64,000 bases of DNA, taken from assembly GCF_004217285.1 (NCBI RefSeq), contig NZ_SHKS01000003.1, forward strand, positions 469,169-533,168, written 5' to 3'. How positions within the stretch are numbered: position 1 is the first letter of the stretch; the number at the start of each line of letters is the position of its first letter. The stretch is from Streptomyces sp. BK239 (GTDB taxonomy: Bacteria > Actinomycetota > Actinomycetes > Streptomycetales > Streptomycetaceae). The position numbers were made by a program, and so were the translations under genes. Positions 26,333-33,456 of this stretch are shown here, in pieces. The notes below the pieces were generated by a model. The model ran no database searches and had not been told where the DNA came from. It worked only from the letters and a program-made list of their open reading frames with translations.

Positions 26333-27088
26333 CTAGCGGCGCAGAGCCTCGGGTTCGCCTGCCTCCACGGGCTGTGTGGAGTCGAGGTGCGCCCAGGCGA
26401 TCAGCCGGTGACTGTGCCCCCACTCGGGGTCGCACGTCGTCAACGTCAGATAGCGTCCGGGGCGCGTATACCCGGACTTACGTGGCACAGGGTCGATCAC
26501 CTCGACGTCCGTCGGAACGGTTTTGTAGGGCCCCCGGTCGATCCGGTACGTGAACCACGTCGCGCCGTCGGTCAGGACGACCGCGTCCCCCCGTCTGAGC
26601 TCGGGAAAGTCCTTGAAGGGGTCGCCGTAGGTGCGGCGGTGGCCCGCGACGGAGAAGTTCCCCGGCTGCCCGAGCCCCGCGGTGCCCGCGTAGTGGCCCA
26701 GCCCTTTCTTCAGGGTGCTCGTCGTGGTGCCTTCGAGCACCGGCTTGTTCCACGTGAAACCAAGCCGCGGGATGTACATGATCGCGAAAGCCTTGCCGGC
26801 CCGGTAGTGGGCAGGCTGCGCGGGGGCAGCGGTGGCACGGGAGTTCGCAGGGGCATGCGGAGTCACGGTGACTGCCGGGGCGGCGTCCGTGCCGGACGGA
26901 TCCGCGCCGGCGCCGGACGGAGCCGTCGGCTGCTGGTGGGCCCACTGGTCCCGGAGTTCCTCGATCTGCCCGTCCATGACCCGGTCGGCCTTCACGCCCG
27001 TCCAGAAGACCACGTAGACGACGAAGAGGAGGATCACGGCGCCGACGGTGACGCACAGTTCGCTGACGGTCCGGACTATCACGCGCAC
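26333..27088 (-). CDS. Class E sortase, third copy
   Basis: About 251 residues starting with GTG. A membrane helix (CVTVGAVILLFVVYVVFWTG) is followed by a Pro/Ala/Thr-rich spacer. The sortase domain has His in SVAGHRRTYG, Cys in TLTTCDPEWG and Arg in SHRLIAWAHLD. The residue after the catalytic TLTTC motif (Asp-Pro-Glu-Trp) differs from the other two sortases (Thr-Pro), so substrate choice may differ. It precedes the small membrane protein gene in the same direction. No LPxTG/LAxTG substrate gene is visible in the window. Confidence 0.9.
   Translation of the reverse strand: MRVIVRTVSELCVTVGAVILLFVVYVVFWTGVKADRVMDGQIEELRDQWAHQQPTAPSGAGADPSGTDAAPAVTVTPHAPANSRATAAPAQPAHYRAGKAFAIMYIPRLGFTWNKPVLEGTTTSTLKKGLGHYAGTAGLGQPGNFSVAGHRRTYGDPFKDFPELRRGDAVVLTDGATWFTYRIDRGPYKTVPTDVEVIDPVPRKSGYTRPGRYLTLTTCDPEWGHSHRLIAWAHLDSTQPVEAGEPEALRR
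26747..26760. other. Near-parS sequence inside the third sortase gene
   Basis: GTTCCACGTGAAAC matches the parS consensus at 13 of 14 bases. It may be a weak ParB site or chance; the six perfect sites in this window make it worth noting. Confidence 0.4.
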
Positions 27089-27143
27089 CGGCGGCTCCCG
27101 TAGGACGGCTGCTCCGGCCGGCCCGGCCCCTGCGGCGTTCCGG

Positions 27144-27932
27144 CTACTCCACTGGCTTCGCGTAGTGCAGGTCCACTGTGCCCGAGTAGCCGGGCAGAGT
27201 CACCGGTCCGTCCTCGGTGACTTTCCAGCCGAGGCCGTAGACGTTGACGTACACCATGTAGTTCTGGATGGTCGGGGAGTCCGCGAGCGCCTGCTGGAGC
27301 TTGTCGGGGTCCCCGACGGCCTGGATCTTGTACGGCGGGGAGTAGACGCGGCCCTGGAGGATCAGAGTGTTGCCCACGCAGCGCACCGCGCTGGTGGAGA
27401 TCAGCCGCTGGTCCATGACCTTGATGCCCTGGGCGCCGCCCTTCCAGAGGGCGTTCACCACGGCCTGGAGGTCCTGCTGGTGGATGACGAGGTAGTCGGG
27501 CTGCGGCTCGGGATAGCCGGGGAGCTTGGCGGTGGCGTTCGGCGGGGCGTCGTTGAGGGTGACCGTGACCGCCTTGCCCTTGACCTTCTGGGTGCCCGCC
27601 TGATCCTCCAGCCGGGCCAGATTCTCGTCCTCGGCCGTGGTCCGGCCGTCGTCCGCCTCGGCCAGCGAGTCGACGTCCTCGCGCAGGGTCGCGTTGGACT
27701 CGTCCAGCTCGCCGTTCTTGCGGCTGCGCTCCTGGATGAGGTCGGACAGCTTCAGCAGCGAGGTGTCCGTGCGGATGTCGGTGCCCTTGGCGGTGTTGAA
27801 GCTCGTGAAGAAGAGGAGTCCGGCGAGGGCGAAGACGCCTGCCGTGAGGACCCGCACCGGCCGGAAACGGGAGCGACGGACGGGGGCGGAACCCGTTGGA
27901 CCCGTCCTGGGGGAGTCGGCAGAATTGCTCAA
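27144..27932 (-). CDS. DUF881 family membrane protein
   Basis: 262 residues. An N-terminal membrane helix (LTAGVFALAGLLFFTSF) is followed by an exported Asp/Glu-rich coiled-coil part and the DUF881 domain, with PDYLVIHQQDLQAVVNALW, GAQGIKVMDQRLISTSAV and a C-terminal PVTLPGYSGTV. The family, related to YlxW/YlxX of Bacillus, is conserved in actinobacteria beside cell-division genes but its biochemistry is unknown. It starts with TTG behind a near-consensus AAGGAGAT, an unusual start choice supported by the ribosome site. Divergent from crgA. Confidence 0.88.
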   Translation of the reverse strand: MSNSADSPRTGPTGSAPVRRSRFRPVRVLTAGVFALAGLLFFTSFNTAKGTDIRTDTSLLKLSDLIQERSRKNGELDESNATLREDVDSLAEADDGRTTAEDENLARLEDQAGTQKVKGKAVTVTLNDAPPNATAKLPGYPEPQPDYLVIHQQDLQAVVNALWKGGAQGIKVMDQRLISTSAVRCVGNTLILQGRVYSPPYKIQAVGDPDKLQQALADSPTIQNYMVYVNVYGLGWKVTEDGPVTLPGYSGTVDLHYAKPVE

Positions 27933-28073
27933 CGTACCCTTATCTCCTTCGGCGCCGTAGAAGCACTACGCTAACGGACGCCCGGGGGAGCACTCAGAGT
28001 CCCCTTGTACGCTGCCCCGAGCCTGACCCAGTACCCTGCGCGGCCACGCAGCGCATCGACAGGAGAGACCCTC

Positions 28074-28328
28074 GTGCCGAAGTCACGTATCCGCAAGAAG
28101 GCCGACTACACGCCGCCGCCCGCGAAGCAGGCGGCCGCGATCAAGCTGAACAGCCGTGCCTGGGTCGCGCCGGTGATGCTGGCGATGTTCCTCATCGGGC
28201 TGGCCTGGATCGTCGTGTTCTACGTGACCGACGGCTCGCTGCCCATCGACCAGCTGGGCAACTGGAACATCGTGGTCGGCTTCGGCTTCATCGCCGCCGG
28301 CTTCGGCGTGTCCACCCAGTGGAAGTAG
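28074..28328 (+). CDS. crgA: Cell division protein CrgA
   Basis: 84-residue membrane protein with two helices (about 32-54 and 66-82). It has the CrgA start [15 protein letters not shown] and the end [17 protein letters not shown]. CrgA coordinates growth and septation in Streptomyces aerial hyphae and interacts with divisome proteins in mycobacteria. It starts with GTG after AGGAGAG. A cluster of DnaA boxes lies directly downstream. Confidence 0.94.
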   Translation: MPKSRIRKKADYTPPPAKQAAAIKLNSRAWVAPVMLAMFLIGLAWIVVFYVTDGSLPIDQLGNWNIVVGFGFIAAGFGVSTQWK

Positions 28329-28376
28329 GCCCGGCAGCCGCCCTCCGGGCACCTCTGCCCACGGCTGTTCGCTGAG

Positions 28377-28440
28377 TTATCCACAGCTCCGGGAGATTTC
28401 CACACCTCGCCTGGGGAAAAGAAAGACGATCTGTGGATAA
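28377..28440. other. DnaA-box cluster between crgA and the rhomboid gene
   Basis: Two perfect boxes in opposite orientation, TTATCCACA at 28377-28385 and TGTGGATAA at 28432-28440, with a degenerate TTTCCACAC at 28398-28406 between them. Clusters outside oriC that bind DnaA are described in S. coelicolor (named H69, H24 and D78), and H69 comes from a cosmid carrying crgA as far as I recall. Titration of DnaA is therefore a plausible role. Confidence 0.65.
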
Positions 28441-28595
28441 CCCGTCGAGGGTTGACGCCGGTACGACTGAAAGACCGGCCTCGGCAACACTGTTCGCCCC
28501 CTGTCTGACCTGCATAAATGCCGGTTCGGTGACAGGGGGCACAGTTGTTCACACACACTGTGCACAAGATCGGCCACACTGTGGAAACAGAAGGC

Positions 28596-29492
28596 TCAGG
28601 TGAGCTGGCTGGTCCTCACCAGCGTCATCACGACGACCGCGGCCAGTACCAGGGCACAGGTGCCGAACTGCACCAGGGCACGGCGCTCGCGGGGTGCGTG
28701 CACCATCCCGTAGCCGATGACGACACCGGCGACCAGGCCGCCGATGTGGGCCTGCCAGGCGATGTTGAACCCGGGGTTGAAGGTGAAGATCAGGTTGATC
28801 ACCAGCAGGGCGATGATCGGCCGCATGTCGTAGCGCATCCGGCGCATCAGGACGGCGGTGGCGCCGAAGAGGCCGAAGATGGCGCCGGAGGCTCCGAGTG
28901 ACGCCTGGTTCGGTGCAGCGATCAGATAGGTCAGGGCGCTGCCGGCCAGGCCCGAGATCAAATAGAGCGCGAGGTAGCGCACCCTGCCGAGCGCTGCTTC
29001 GAGGGGGCCGCCGAGCCACCACAGGCTCATCATGTTGAACGCGATGTGCCAGATCGCCTCGTGCGCGAACATCGAGGTGAACAGCAGATACCACTGTCCC
29101 TCGGCGACGCCGTCCACCGGCGTGAACGGAGCCGGCGGCCACTGGCCGATCAGGAGCAGATTGTCCAGGAACGACGGACGGATCTGGCCTACGAGGAAGA
29201 CCGCGAGATTGATCCCGACGAGGATCTTGGTCAACAGCCGGGGATCGGCCGCGACCGCGCCGCCGGCCAGGGTGCGGGGCTGGTTCGCCGCCGGCGCGTG
29301 CCCCGTGCCCGATCCTCCCCGCACGCACTCCGGGCACTGGAAGCCGACGGAGGCGCTGACCATGCACTCGGGGCAGATGGGGCGCTCGCAGCGGGTGCAG
29401 CGCACGCCGGTCTCACGGTCCGCGTGGCGGTAGCAGACGGGCAGCGCGCTGTGGGCGTCGCCGTCCTGCCGGCTACCCGGCGCCTGATCCAT
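28596..29492 (-). CDS. Rhomboid family intramembrane serine protease with zinc ribbon
   Basis: 298 residues. The N-terminus is a zinc-binding domain with CxxC pairs (CTRCERPICPECMV, then CPEC). Six or seven membrane helices follow, with the rhomboid catalytic Ser in GASGAIFGLFG (near 200) and His in AHIGGLVAG (near 250). The enzyme cleaves transmembrane substrates within the membrane. Target unknown. I chose the ATG at 29492 with GGGGGA upstream; a longer start (29585) is possible. Located between the DnaA-box cluster and a cyclophilin gene, as is usual in streptomycetes. Confidence 0.9.
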   Translation of the reverse strand: MDQAPGSRQDGDAHSALPVCYRHADRETGVRCTRCERPICPECMVSASVGFQCPECVRGGSGTGHAPAANQPRTLAGGAVAADPRLLTKILVGINLAVFLVGQIRPSFLDNLLLIGQWPPAPFTPVDGVAEGQWYLLFTSMFAHEAIWHIAFNMMSLWWLGGPLEAALGRVRYLALYLISGLAGSALTYLIAAPNQASLGASGAIFGLFGATAVLMRRMRYDMRPIIALLVINLIFTFNPGFNIAWQAHIGGLVAGVVIGYGMVHAPRERRALVQFGTCALVLAAVVVMTLVRTSQLT

Positions 29493-29631
29493 GGGGTCCC
29501 CCAACGTCATCGAGTGCGAAACGCGGTGTACGGAGCGTCGTACGCAGGGCTTTGCCCCGCCCATCCTTACGGACGAGCGGGGCAAATGGTTCCCGCGACG
29601 GCCTCCGAGGAGCGCGGCGCGCGTCCCGCCG

Positions 29632-30159
29632 TCAGCGCTTCTCGATGACGACCGTCTCGATGACGACGTCGTTGAGCGGGCGGTCGGTGCGCGGGTTGGT
29701 CTGCGCGCCCACGATCGTGTCGACGACCTTCTGGCTGGCCGGGTCGCTGACCTCGCCGAAGATGCTGTGCTTGCGGTTCAGCCAGGCCGTCGGCGAGACG
29801 GTGATGAAGAACTGGGAGCCGTTCGTGCCCGGGCCGGCGTTGGCCATGGCCAGCAGGTACGGCTTGTCGAAGCGCAGGTCCGGGTGGAACTCGTCCTCGA
29901 ACTGGTATCCGGGGCCGCCGGTGCCGTTGCCCAGCGGGTCACCCCCCTGGATCATGAACCCGCTGATCACCCGGTGGAAGACCGTGCCGTCGTACAGCCT
30001 GTCCGTGGACTTCTCGCCCGTGGCGGGGTGGGTCCACTCGCGGCCGCCGGTGGCGAGGTCGACGAAGTTCTTGACCGTCTTGGGGGCATGGTCCGGGAAG
30101 AGCCGGACCACGATGTCACCCTGGTTGGTCTTCAGGGTGGCGTACAGCTGCTCGGCCAC
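29632..30159 (-). CDS. Cyclophilin-type peptidyl-prolyl isomerase
   Basis: Cytosolic cis-trans prolyl isomerase, 175 residues. The cyclophilin fold is shown by KTVKNFVDLA, FHRVISGFMIQGGDP (catalytic Arg), the FEDEFHPDL block, LAMANAGPGTNGSQFFIT and NRKHSIFGEV. All active-site motifs are intact. There is no signal peptide, so it acts in the cytosol. Alone on the minus strand between the rhomboid gene and a divergent DUF5324 gene. Confidence 0.94.
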   Translation of the reverse strand: MAEQLYATLKTNQGDIVVRLFPDHAPKTVKNFVDLATGGREWTHPATGEKSTDRLYDGTVFHRVISGFMIQGGDPLGNGTGGPGYQFEDEFHPDLRFDKPYLLAMANAGPGTNGSQFFITVSPTAWLNRKHSIFGEVSDPASQKVVDTIVGAQTNPRTDRPLNDVVIETVVIEKR

Positions 30160-30516
30160 GATCTGCCTTCCGTTGCTTCCTGTGATCCCCCCGATCCTCG
30201 CATCCTCGCACGGGCCGGGGCCTACGTCGCCCGACGTCCCTCTCGGGTCGGGAAAGGGTCGCTTCCGGTACGGAATTGCGCCCGAGTCGCCCGGGACGGG
30301 AGCGGGCGACGCCGATCCGTGGCATTGTCGACGAGAAGCTCCCGTTGTCCCGTATTCACCCCGTCTTGTTCACCCGTTCTTGTATCCGATCAAGAAAACT
30401 CGGGACGTTCGGCACCCGTCTGCCCCGTCCGGGCGTGCCGCGGCGGCTGTCGGCAGGCATGATCCGGAAAAGGGTGGAAAGTCGAATTACCGTACGCCAC
30501 CGAGGAGGAGGAACCC
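30160..30516. other. Intergenic region between cyclophilin and DUF5324
   Basis: 357 bases separating divergent genes. It ends in a strong ribosome site (GAGGAGGAGG) and has a relatively A/T-rich segment around 30340-30420, likely promoter DNA. No confident promoter, repeat or small gene was seen. Confidence 0.4.
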
Positions 30517-31218
30517 GTGACCCGCATCGACAGCGTGCGCGCCGCGACCGGCTCGGCGAAGGGCAGCGTGCTGCACGCCGCGGAAGTGGTGGCGCCTTAC
30601 GCCGACACGGCCAAGGAGAGGGCCGCGCTCTATGCGCATGAGGCCCGCGTACGGCTCGCGCCCAAGGTGTCGCAGGCCGCAGAACAGGCCCGCGTTCAGT
30701 ACGACGCCCATGTCGCGCCCCGCCTCGACCAGGCGTGGGCGCACGTCCCGCCGAAGGTCGACAAGGCCGCTCATGAAGCGGCGCTCCGTACGCGCCTTGC
30801 CGCCCGGCAGGCCGCCGACTACTCCCGGCCGAAGATCGAACAGGCGGTAGCCGCGGCCGGGCCCGTGAAGGACGAAGCAGCCTCCCGAAGCGTCGCCGCG
30901 CTGGCCGCACTGCGCGGCCAGGTGACGCCGAAGGAGATCGAGAAGTTGACGCGCAAGCACCGGCGCCGCTCCCGGGCGGGCAAGCTGGCCAAGGCCCTGG
31001 CCGTGGCCGGCGTGGTGGCCGGAGGCGCCTTCGCCGTCTGGAAGTGGTGGGACAAGCAGGCCAACCCGGACTGGCTGGTCGAGCCCCCCGCCGCCACCGA
31101 GGTCCCCGCCGCAGGCGGTCTGTCCTCGATCGACGGCACCGACCCGGCCGCCTTGGACCCCGAGGTCCAGGCCAAGGAAGCCGAGGAGGAGGCTGCGCAC
31201 CGCGAGGACCGCAGCTGA
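30517..31218 (+). CDS. DUF5324 family membrane protein
   Basis: 233 residues. The N-terminal two thirds are Ala/Lys/Glu-rich helical repeats (for example AAEVVAPYADTAKERAALYA, HEARVRLAPKVSQAAEQAR), consistent with a long amphipathic or coiled region. A membrane helix follows near 165-185 (ALAVAGVVAGGAFAVWKW). A short acidic tail ends the protein. Function is unknown; this pattern is the DUF5324 family of streptomycetes. GTG start behind GAGGAGGAGG. A parS site and a terminator follow immediately. Confidence 0.82.
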   Translation: MTRIDSVRAATGSAKGSVLHAAEVVAPYADTAKERAALYAHEARVRLAPKVSQAAEQARVQYDAHVAPRLDQAWAHVPPKVDKAAHEAALRTRLAARQAADYSRPKIEQAVAAAGPVKDEAASRSVAALAALRGQVTPKEIEKLTRKHRRRSRAGKLAKALAVAGVVAGGAFAVWKWWDKQANPDWLVEPPAATEVPAAGGLSSIDGTDPAALDPEVQAKEAEEEAAHREDRS

Positions 31219-31220
31219 GC

Positions 31221-31234
31221 GTTTCACGTGAAAC
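31221..31234. other. parS site 1
   Basis: GTTTCACGTGAAAC, the perfect 14-bp ParB-binding palindrome, three bases after the DUF5324 stop codon. It is about 19 kb from oriC on the dnaN side. Confidence 0.9.
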
Positions 31235-31239
31235 AACGG

Positions 31240-31279
31240 AAGGAGCCCCTCCACCGGGTCATCGGCGGAGGGGCTCCTT
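31240..31279 (+). terminator. Terminator after DUF5324
   Basis: 13-bp perfect stem AAGGAGCCCCTCC / GGAGGGGCTCCTT starting five bases after parS site 1. Confidence 0.82.
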
Positions 31280-31353
31280 CGGTCACACGGCGGGGCACGT
31301 CCCGGTCGTCCGATGACGTCTCGTCAACACCTCGCGCCCGGACGGCGATCAGG

Positions 31354-31968
31354 TCAGCCGGCCCACCGGGAGTCGAGCGCGATGGTCTGCAGACGGTCGA
31401 GCGAGAGCGGGGGCTGCGGTCGCGTCACCGGGCCGCCCTCGATGTAGGAGTTGACCTCCTGGACGATGACCCGGCGGCCGTCGGGGTGGAGGGTGTCGAC
31501 CAGCCACACCACGGCGGAGCCGCCCTTCTCGGACGCCCGCTTGGCCCGCTTCACCTTGGTGCCGTCGGCCAGGGTCAGGGCCTGGCACTCGATGTACTGG
31601 CCCTCGCAGCCCATGAGCCCGTCGAGGACGTCGCCCATGTCGGACTGGGAGTTCACTCCGATCATGCTCTTTCCGCGGCCGTCGTCCCAGACCACTGCGG
31701 CATAGCCTTCCTGGCTCTGCTGGTCGGAGATCTTCCCGCCCTTGGGCAGCAGGGACTTCAGCACCCGGAGCATCTGGCGACCGGACAGCGAAGTCCCGGA
31801 GTCGGCGAGCGGGGTGGACGGGGCGGAGACGCCGGCCTTGCCCCCTTCGGCCCGCAGTCCGGAGGCGGAGGCCTGCGCCGTCGACCCCAGACCGAGGGCC
31901 AGGACGAGGCCGGCGGCGACGGCCATGCCGCGGACGGGGCGACGGCGGGCGGAGGTGTTCCTGTTCAT
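31354..31968 (-). CDS. Secreted protein of unknown function
   Basis: 204 residues with a Sec signal peptide: basic start (NRNTSARRRPVRG), hydrophobic core (MAVAAGLVLALGLG) and a likely cleavage after STAQASA. The mature part contains LSGRQMLRVLKSLLPKGG, a GYAAVVWDDGRG segment and a cysteine pair separated by six residues (GCEGQYIECQ). No family recognised. It begins at the ATG with GGAAG upstream. Not linked to its neighbours. Confidence 0.75.
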   Translation of the reverse strand: MNRNTSARRRPVRGMAVAAGLVLALGLGSTAQASASGLRAEGGKAGVSAPSTPLADSGTSLSGRQMLRVLKSLLPKGGKISDQQSQEGYAAVVWDDGRGKSMIGVNSQSDMGDVLDGLMGCEGQYIECQALTLADGTKVKRAKRASEKGGSAVVWLVDTLHPDGRRVIVQEVNSYIEGGPVTRPQPPLSLDRLQTIALDSRWAG

Positions 31969-32297
31969 GTCGTGGCTTCCTTCTCTGATCCGAACGCGGG
32001 TGGTCTCTGCGTCGTGGGGCGTCGGGTGGCGCGAGGCGCCGAACGCCGCCCGGACACAGAGGTGTCCCGGTGCACAGGCGCAGGGTGGTCGTCGTCGTAC
32101 TGCCGGCGAGGAGCTCGTGCCGCCTCGGCCGGTGCGACGTCCACAGATTCCAGGACGCCCGGGGACCCCGGCAACAGCTGCCGCCCCACTCGGGACGGTG
32201 GAACCATCCCACCCCTGCCGACCTGCGGAAACAGAAGACCCTGGGATGCCGTCCTGGGATGCGCAGACGCCGGCGGCACTCATGGAGCCCAACGAGA
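31969..32297. other. Gene-free stretch upstream of the secreted-protein gene
   Basis: 329 bases between the secreted-protein start and the tRNA-Ala terminator, presumably its promoter region. Two short inverted repeats and no gene could be supported. Confidence 0.35.
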
Positions 32298-32339
32298 AGA
32301 GCCCTCCTTCCCTGCGTTTCCACAGGTCGGGAGGGCTCT
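32298..32339 (-). terminator. Terminator of tRNA-Ala
   Basis: Stem AGAGCCCTCC / GGAGGGCTCT, 10 bp, eight bases past the tRNA 3' end on the minus strand. Confidence 0.72.
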
Positions 32340-32346
32340 GAATATG

Positions 32347-32419
32347 TGGAGCCTAGGGGAGTCGAACCCCTGACATCTGCCATGCAAAGACAGCGCTCTA
32401 CCAACTGAGCTAAGGCCCC
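32347..32419 (-). tRNA. tRNA-Ala (anticodon TGC)
   Basis: 73-base cloverleaf: acceptor stem GGGGCCT pairs with AGGCTCC, the D-arm has GCTCAGTTGGTAGAGC, the anticodon loop TTTGCAT gives UGC and the T-arm has GGTTCGACTCC. CCA is not encoded. It is not in an rRNA operon here. Confidence 0.95.
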
Positions 32420-32603
32420 GGAACAGAAGCGTCCGACCGGAAAGACCTCTCACCGGTGGGCGCCGCTGACCAGAGTACCGGGTCACCCCCCGTATCCCGC
32501 AAAAAGATTGGGGGTCCCCACGGATGACCACTCTCCGTAAGATGCTCGGCGTGGTTCGCTACAGCGAACCGCCGTTTTTTGGGGAAGCGATGGGGAGACG
32601 CAC

Positions 32604-33152
32604 ATGGACGCCGCACAGCAGGAAGCCACCGCGAGAGCGCGGGAACTGCAGCGGAACTGGTACGGGGAGCCGCTGGGGGCGCTCTTCCGTAAGCTCATCG
32701 ACGATCTTGGTCTCAACCAGGCTCGTCTCGCGGGGGTGCTCGGACTGTCCGCGCCGATGCTGTCGCAGCTGATGAGCGGCCAGCGGGCGAAGATCGGCAA
32801 CCCGGCGGTGGTGCAACGGGTGCAGCTGCTGCAGGAGTTGGCCGCCCAGGTCGCGGACGGCAGCGTCAGCGCCGCCGAGGCCACCGACCGCATGGACGAG
32901 ATCAAGAGGTCGCAAGGGGGGTCGGTACTCAACAACACCACGCACACGACGAGCGGTTCGGGGGCGCCCACGGTCAAGCGGGTCGTCCGCGAGATCCAGT
33001 CGCTGCTGCGCTCGGTGGCCGCCGCCGGCGACATCATCGATGCCGCCGACAGCCTCGCCACCACCCACCCGGAACTGGCAGAGTTCCTCCGGGTGTACGG
33101 GGCCGGCCGCACCTCGGACGCGGTCTCGCACTACCAGTCCCACCAGAGCTGA
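32604..33152 (+). CDS. Helix-turn-helix DNA-binding protein
   Basis: 182 residues. An N-terminal helical part has an XRE-type helix-turn-helix: LGLNQARLAGVLGLSAPML with the recognition helix following SAPMLSQLMSGQ (about residues 36-60). The rest has a helical segment rich in Gln, Ala and Asp, then a Ser/Thr-rich linker (about 107-120). The C-terminal helix bundle contains RVVREIQSLLRSVAAAGD. This looks like a transcription regulator conserved in streptomycetes next to the kinase. Targets are unknown; a self-regulated site could lie in the repeat array downstream. Confidence 0.8.
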   Translation: MDAAQQEATARARELQRNWYGEPLGALFRKLIDDLGLNQARLAGVLGLSAPMLSQLMSGQRAKIGNPAVVQRVQLLQELAAQVADGSVSAAEATDRMDEIKRSQGGSVLNNTTHTTSGSGAPTVKRVVREIQSLLRSVAAAGDIIDAADSLATTHPELAEFLRVYGAGRTSDAVSHYQSHQS

Positions 33153-33200
33153 GCCGCGCCCCGGCGGCCGAAGGGGGTTCGGCGACCGGGCGTGACACAG

Positions 33201-33404
33201 CGCGGGGGACCGCGAAGCGGACGGGGGACCGCTGCACGGGGGAAGCACCAGGCGGTACGGGGGATCGCCGCACGGGGGAAGTGAAAGACAGCACGGGGGC
33301 TGTCGCACGGGGGAGTGAGAGACAGCACGGGGGACTGTCGCACGGGGTCGCGGGAAGTACCGCACGTCACGGGGGTCCCGGAAGGGTTCCGCTCATCACG
33401 GGGG
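33201..33404 (+). repeat. Array of G-run repeats, (C)ACGGGGG(A/T), upstream of a kinase gene
   Basis: Ten runs of five G and one of four G, mostly within CACGGGGGA (for example near 33235, 33271, 33291, 33305 and 33325), occur at 13-25 base spacing in this 204-base block. It lies just before the kinase start. The repeats sit on one strand. Possible roles are a G-quadruplex-forming regulatory element or binding sites for a protein. Confidence 0.75.
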
Positions 33405-33456
33405 TGGCGAGCGGGTAGCAAGGGGGAAACCGCAGGGGGAGGAGCGACGCACTGCC

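Noticed and set aside
33201..33404. G-run array considered as a CRISPR or satellite array
   Set aside because: Units are 7-9 bases with no unique spacers of constant length and no cas genes nearby.
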